Source: Heliocidaris tuberculata (Eukaryota; Echinodermata; Echinoidea; Camarodonta; Echinometridae). Taken from it: a stretch of DNA of 64,000 nucleotides. Under the pieces are notes generated by a model. It was not told the origin of the DNA, searched no databases, and worked only from the letters and a program-made list of their open reading frames with translations. Below, in pieces: positions 61,301 to 64,000 of this stretch (its first letter is position 1; the number at the start of each line of letters is the position of its first letter). The stretch lies in assembly GCA_025618425.1 (NCBI GenBank), contig CM046833.1, forward strand, positions 2,079,172-2,143,171. The letters are read 5' to 3'. Both the position numbers and the translations under genes were made by a program.

Positions 61301-63238
61301 GGCGGGTCACCACAAAAAATTTGTGCACCTTGGGAACATTTTTACTAAAAAAGCAATCGATGCCATCGTTTTCAGTATGAAATTAAACATGGGAATCCAT
61401 GGTTTTTAAAAAAAGTCAAGCAAAAAGTGAACCAACATTTCCCATTTGAAGACGTCTGTGTACCTAACTATATCCATTTGTGTCTATTTTTAGGTTTGTA
61501 ATAGGCATTTTTAAATGTTTACTTTAGGAGTACAAATACAATCCACTGACAGTGAAGCTCGCATTCACCTACTGCGAAAGAAGATCATTGACTATCGGCC
61601 AGGCGAATGGACCAAGAGAGATGTCACTGATGAATTTAAGAAACCGCCTAAGATAAGACTAGGGGTCGTCGGTGTCCAGGGTTCAGGCAAGAGCACCTTG
61701 CTTAATTCACTCCATTTTGCTTTTACAGGTGCAAACACAATTATACAGTAGGTTTTCCGTCGGTTTGAACCCTTTTTAAATTGAATTTTATATTATGTCT
61801 CATTCAGTTTTGTCGGGAAACTTCGTGATCTTGCACATCTTACGGTCAATTTCTTCTTTGGTCATACGAACTTTGCCCAGTCAGTTTAATAATTTTGAAT
61901 CCAAATTCGTCACATTCAAATCAGTTTATCATCCCCGGTTGCCAGTGTACGATTGAATAAATCAATTACTTCATTTTCCAGTTAGTTCCACCCAAGCGTC
62001 ATTTGAAATTGAATGAAACTTTTCGGAAATTAATTGCAGAAAGACGAATGCGTTCATTACATTCTGCAGGAGATCGGCAGAAGAATTCAAATTAAAAATG
62101 GACAAGTATTGAAATCGATTGGCAGTTGACCAACTTGAATGAAAAGTGACTAAATTAACTTAGACATTTGCATGTTCTAGTTGACATTCATGAAATTGAA
62201 TGAAATAGGTGTTTTTAAAATTTAAGTCTCAGGTATTAATGGCAATTATGTATGTATGTATTTATTCATTGAACTTCAGTGACATATCCATCAATATTTT
62301 GTTCGAATATAACAGTAATAATAATGATAATAATGATAATAATAATAATAATAATATAGCATTCAAAACATAAACAAAAACAAAAACAAACTACTCATAT
62401 TTTGATCAACTAGACATGCTCTTTCATGAAATATAAATTATCAGATTATGTACAAGCAGTGTAAGGTGATGAGAAAAAGAACCATTAAAAAGAATCATAC
62501 AAATACATATATTCATACACTATGTAGATGTGCCTTGTAATTAAACAATTTAAAGGTTACCACGTTGATCAATAGTATATCGCAAAAAGAAAAAGAAAAG
62601 AAAAAAAAAGAGAAGAAAATTTTGTTATCAGAGCGTCTTCTTTGAGTGACATTATGAATATGAATATGTAGCATTTATATCTAAATTTTACAGGTCTAAA
62701 AAGTATTTAAAAAACAAATTAAGTGCCTATACTTGATATCAAGACCAATTTATAGATATTGAGCAAAACAAGAGGTATTATATGAAATATCGATTATATT
62801 TAGGTGTGATGGGGTAGGGAGAAGATATATCTAAACATTTCCCTTCCCACTAAACTAGAGAAAATTGATTAAGGTGACCATTTGAGTGTAATTGGGTCAA
62901 TGTGATCAATTTAGGTCATCGAAGGAACCTGAGTAGACTGTAACCAAAATGTCTGATCTCTCTCTAGCTCTGTGATGCTCGCTCGTAAATAGTTATAAAT
63001 ACTAGCACTTAAGAACACATTGCGGTTTATTGAGTTTTTCTTTGCTCATTATACGCCCTTCTTAATCAACGGCAAGGTACTTGGACACAGATGTATGCAG
63101 AGAGTTCACAAGCAGGGGAGGGAGGTGAGACTATGTTTCGTGGCTTCATGAAACTGACTGATCATGTGACAACCGCTGATACTCGCGGCATCCCTGATTT
63201 TGATGCGCGCAGAGTAAATGACGTCATGGCTGAAATTA
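51212..63238 (+). CDS. gene 3: membrane-anchored P-loop GTPase, IFI44-like (partial)
   Basis: The spliced CDS joins 51212-51284, 53204-53302, 61528-61728 and 63077-63238, with all joins phase 1, and continues beyond the window. The visible 178 residues have a first hydrophobic segment (about 8-22), a second (about 30-48) and then a cytosolic GTPase domain. Walker A is GVQGSGKS at residues 106-113, and DTRG at 159-162 fits the G3 motif (DxxG). The layout of KIRLGVVG before the loop, FAFTGTWTQ after it and DTRG about 46 residues later resembles the interferon-induced protein 44 group, which is expanded in marine invertebrates. Such GTPases are linked to innate immunity. Two membrane segments would tether it to a membrane, probably with the GTPase in the cytosol. 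The first segment could instead be a signal peptide. The G4 motif lies outside the window. Confidence 0.75.
52391..52860. repeat. diverged tandem duplication, period about 271 bp
   Basis: 52391 on (TTTATGGACTTCC…TTTAGTCAACAACTGATGG) is repeated from 52662 (TTTGTGGACTTTG…ATTAGTTAAAAACTGATGC). Further matches include GAACTCC(G/A)GGGGAGGAG and GAGC(A/T)GCTTATTT. Confidence 0.75.
53204..53302 (+). CDS. gene 3 exon 2: second hydrophobic segment
   Basis: Acceptor TTATCCTTTGCAG, donor GTAAGGAC, 99 bp, phase 1 to phase 1. It encodes a transmembrane helix VTPIVIFLIVTSTFGLAWYI, then a charged stretch NNVEKKAE. Confidence 0.85.
53728..54080. mobile_element. foldback hAT-like MITE with exact 8-bp duplication
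   Basis: The left arm (ACGGAGCCTGGGAAGGGACA) and right arm (TGTCCCTTCCCGAGCTCCGT) are inverted and continue as a hairpin of about 170-bp arms, including GTCTGCTCTTTTTACAG / CTGTAAAAAGAGCAGAC. The target duplication AGGATAGT is exact at 53720-53727 and 54081-54088. No ORF. Confidence 0.9.
54380..54820. mobile_element. MITE with TGTTCAGACACAAAA ends
   Basis: Left CCCCCTGTTCAGACACAAAA and the inverse of the right end, CAGGGTGTTCAGACACAAAA, agree, and both continue into TTTATACC. The motif GTTCAGACACA recurs inside. Target duplication unclear. Confidence 0.7.
54821..56382 (+). other. gene 3 intron 2, middle part
   Basis: AT-rich intron with poly-A and poly-T runs (55108-55124, 55305-55333). No exon recognised. 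Confidence 0.5.
56383..56440 (-). mobile_element. LINE 3' tail, minus strand
   Basis: TTCAGATTTCAGATTTCAGATTTC reads on the minus strand as AAATCTGAAATCTGAA repeats after AAATAAA, a typical LINE 3' tail. The body upstream on that strand (toward 56760) is not recognisable. Confidence 0.5.
56790..57300 (+). pseudogene. LINE C-terminal fragment
   Basis: The reading frame gives LNYGIMAWGNTN, then KIIKIMHNAPVLSHSNPLFY and later YWNSLSSNIINSQSLNCFKS after a frameshift near 57180. This is the region after the reverse transcriptase in the same LINE group as the element at 5076-8741 (compare YPYLTYGILA). It is broken and 5'-truncated. Confidence 0.75.
57674..59371. mobile_element. Mutator-like non-autonomous element, about 1.7 kb
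   Basis: The inner ends ACAGAACTCCTAAAGACGTA and their exact inverse (26 bp in all) are flanked by GCGTCAACC (57665-57673) and GCGTCAGCC (59372-59380). This 9-bp duplication has one mismatch. Duplications of 9-10 bp suggest the Mutator superfamily. The undisturbed copies A and B carry the site once. No transposase is seen. Confidence 0.7.
58359..58507. repeat. inverted repeat (short hairpin element)
   Basis: CAACTTCAGGGCAATTTCAA (58379 on) and TTGAAATTGCCTTAAGTTG (58467 on) are inverted partners, with similar sequence continuing outward for about 20 bp. It lies inside the Mutator-like element. Confidence 0.7.
59510..60890 (+). mobile_element. LINE with intact C-terminal reverse transcriptase ORF, 5'-truncated
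   Basis: An uninterrupted ORF ends at 60549. It has GVPQGSIPGPLLF, the catalytic YADDT (about 59716-59730), LGVLIDEELKW and the post-RT region ending NSMRTASSVSSIRGCLN. The N-terminal reverse transcriptase motifs and endonuclease are missing. The 3' UTR ends GGGCTACCCTGACAAAAGAT and (AAATA)n. The lack of stops suggests a young insertion. The true 5' boundary is uncertain. Confidence 0.85.
61528..61728 (+). CDS. gene 3 exon 3: Walker A
   Basis: Acceptor TTTACTTTAG, donor GTGCAAAC, 201 bp, phase 1 to phase 1. It encodes a basic, helical linker (EARIHLLRKKIIDYRPGEW) and the P-loop LGVVGVQGSGKSTLLNSL. Confidence 0.9.
61750..63076 (+). other. gene 3 intron 3
   Basis: AT-rich intron with an (AAT)n microsatellite at 62312-62356. 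No extra exon with good splice sites was found. Confidence 0.6.
63077..63238 (+). CDS. gene 3 exon 4: DTRG (G3) motif
   Basis: The acceptor is AACGGCAAG, weaker than usual but the only one giving phase 1 with an open frame. A rival acceptor (GACACAG, 12 bp later) would keep the same frame. Donor GTAAGTC. Encodes GETMFRGFMKLTDHVTTADT, then RGIPDF and DARRVNDVMAE. Confidence 0.75.
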
Positions 63239-63394
63239 GTAAGTCTATAAGAAGAAGGCATATTAAACTTAGTTATTTGACTAATTGATTGAAATTAACA
63301 TTTGTTTCCTTCTGGCAGCAATGACAATGTATTTGAAAAGAATAAGATGAAGACAGTAAACTATTACAAAGAAGACGAACGCAACAACAACAAC

Positions 63395-63447
<53 letters not shown>

Positions 63448-63872
63448 TAATAACGTTACTGTAAGAGACTCGTCATAAACAATTTTTCAGCATAGTCAAA
63501 TACAGTAAATTAGAATAAAAAAGAGCATGAGGTTGATTGCAAAAGAGGAGAAAAAGGGGGGAAAAATCATCAGTTGATGCGGAATAACAGAACATTTTAG
63601 GATACTGAATTGGGTGAACTATAATCATAATGACATACAGAATACAGCGTACTAGAACTTTTTAAAATTTGGTTCCAATTACAATACATATGAGACAAAC
63701 AGTGATGAACATGACCAATGATATGGCATGGATTATCAGTCCAACAGATGTCTTATAAAAAAGGGTCCCTGTATTGAGTAGGGGGGGGGGGAGTTGAGGG
63801 GTCTGACTCATGTCTGGCTCGATAATTCTGAATGACGACAGAATAATACACAAGTTCGTTTAGCAGGTCATT
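63239..63872 (+). other. gene 3 intron 4 start
   Basis: Intron sequence with an AAC/AAT microsatellite at 63386-63440 and a G-run at 63781-63790. No exon seen. Confidence 0.5.
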
Positions 63873-64000
63873 AAAGGCCAAGTCCACACTAATATCAAGT
63901 TGATTTGAATAAATAGAGTAAAATTAAACATGCATAAAAGTGAAAATTTTATTGAAATCGGATGTAAAATAAGAAAGTTACGGCATTTTGAAGTTTTGCA
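63873..64000 (+). repeat. dispersed repeat common in sea urchins, cut by the window edge
   Basis: AAAGGCCAAGTCCACACTAA, then GTTGATTTGAATAAATAGAG and GAAATCGGATGTAAAATAAG. From memory this sequence recurs widely in sea urchin genomes. It supports the echinoid assignment. Confidence 0.6.

Overview
This is nuclear DNA from an animal, most likely an echinoderm and probably a sea urchin. Genes are split by long introns with GT..AG borders, the DNA is AT-rich and full of microsatellites, and non-LTR, Penelope-like and hAT-like transposons are abundant. The last ~130 bases match, as I remember it, a dispersed repeat common in sea urchin genomes. I cannot name the species.

Three spliced genes can be reconstructed from splice sites and consistent reading phase. 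Gene 1 (minus strand, 24218 down to 11157, 5 coding exons, 287 aa) encodes a secreted protein: signal peptide, LDL-receptor class A (LDLa) domain, cysteine-free CUB-like domain, then two LDLa domains. Gene 2 (plus strand, 29182-44136, 13 coding exons, about 572 aa) encodes a type II membrane protein: short cytoplasmic tail, transmembrane helix, Ser/Thr-rich stalk, SEA domain with a G|SIII autocleavage motif, three LDLa domains, a CUB-like domain and a last LDLa domain. The two are divergently oriented about 5 kb apart, share the unusual CUB-like domain and use almost only phase-1 introns, so they look like a soluble/membrane-tethered paralogue pair. Gene 3 (plus, from 51212, running off the right edge) encodes two N-terminal hydrophobic segments followed by a P-loop GTPase domain (Walker A, then DTRG) that resembles the IFI44-like immune GTPase group.

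The rest is mostly repeats. 2.1-8.8 kb is one nested insertion: a 40-bp minisatellite split by a hAT-like element that holds another hAT-like element, a MITE carrying telomere-like TTAGGG repeats (itself split by a foldback minisatellite) and a decayed LINE. Gene 1 introns hold SINEs, an R4/Dong-like LINE remnant, a second LINE inside a second split minisatellite, and a tandem duplication that copied a splice donor. Gene 2 introns hold several inverted-repeat MITEs and a Penelope-like remnant with hammerhead-like motifs in its inverted arms. 44.2-50.1 kb has a LINE tail, SINE tails, a MITE and an octamer-rich ~340-bp satellite. Gene 3 introns hold a foldback element with an exact 8-bp target duplication, several MITEs, a Mutator-like insertion and a LINE with an intact C-terminal reverse transcriptase ORF.

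Mobile elements were called from terminal inverted repeats and target-site duplications read by eye. Exon borders are exact where a good splice site and phase agree. Functions are domain-level inferences.
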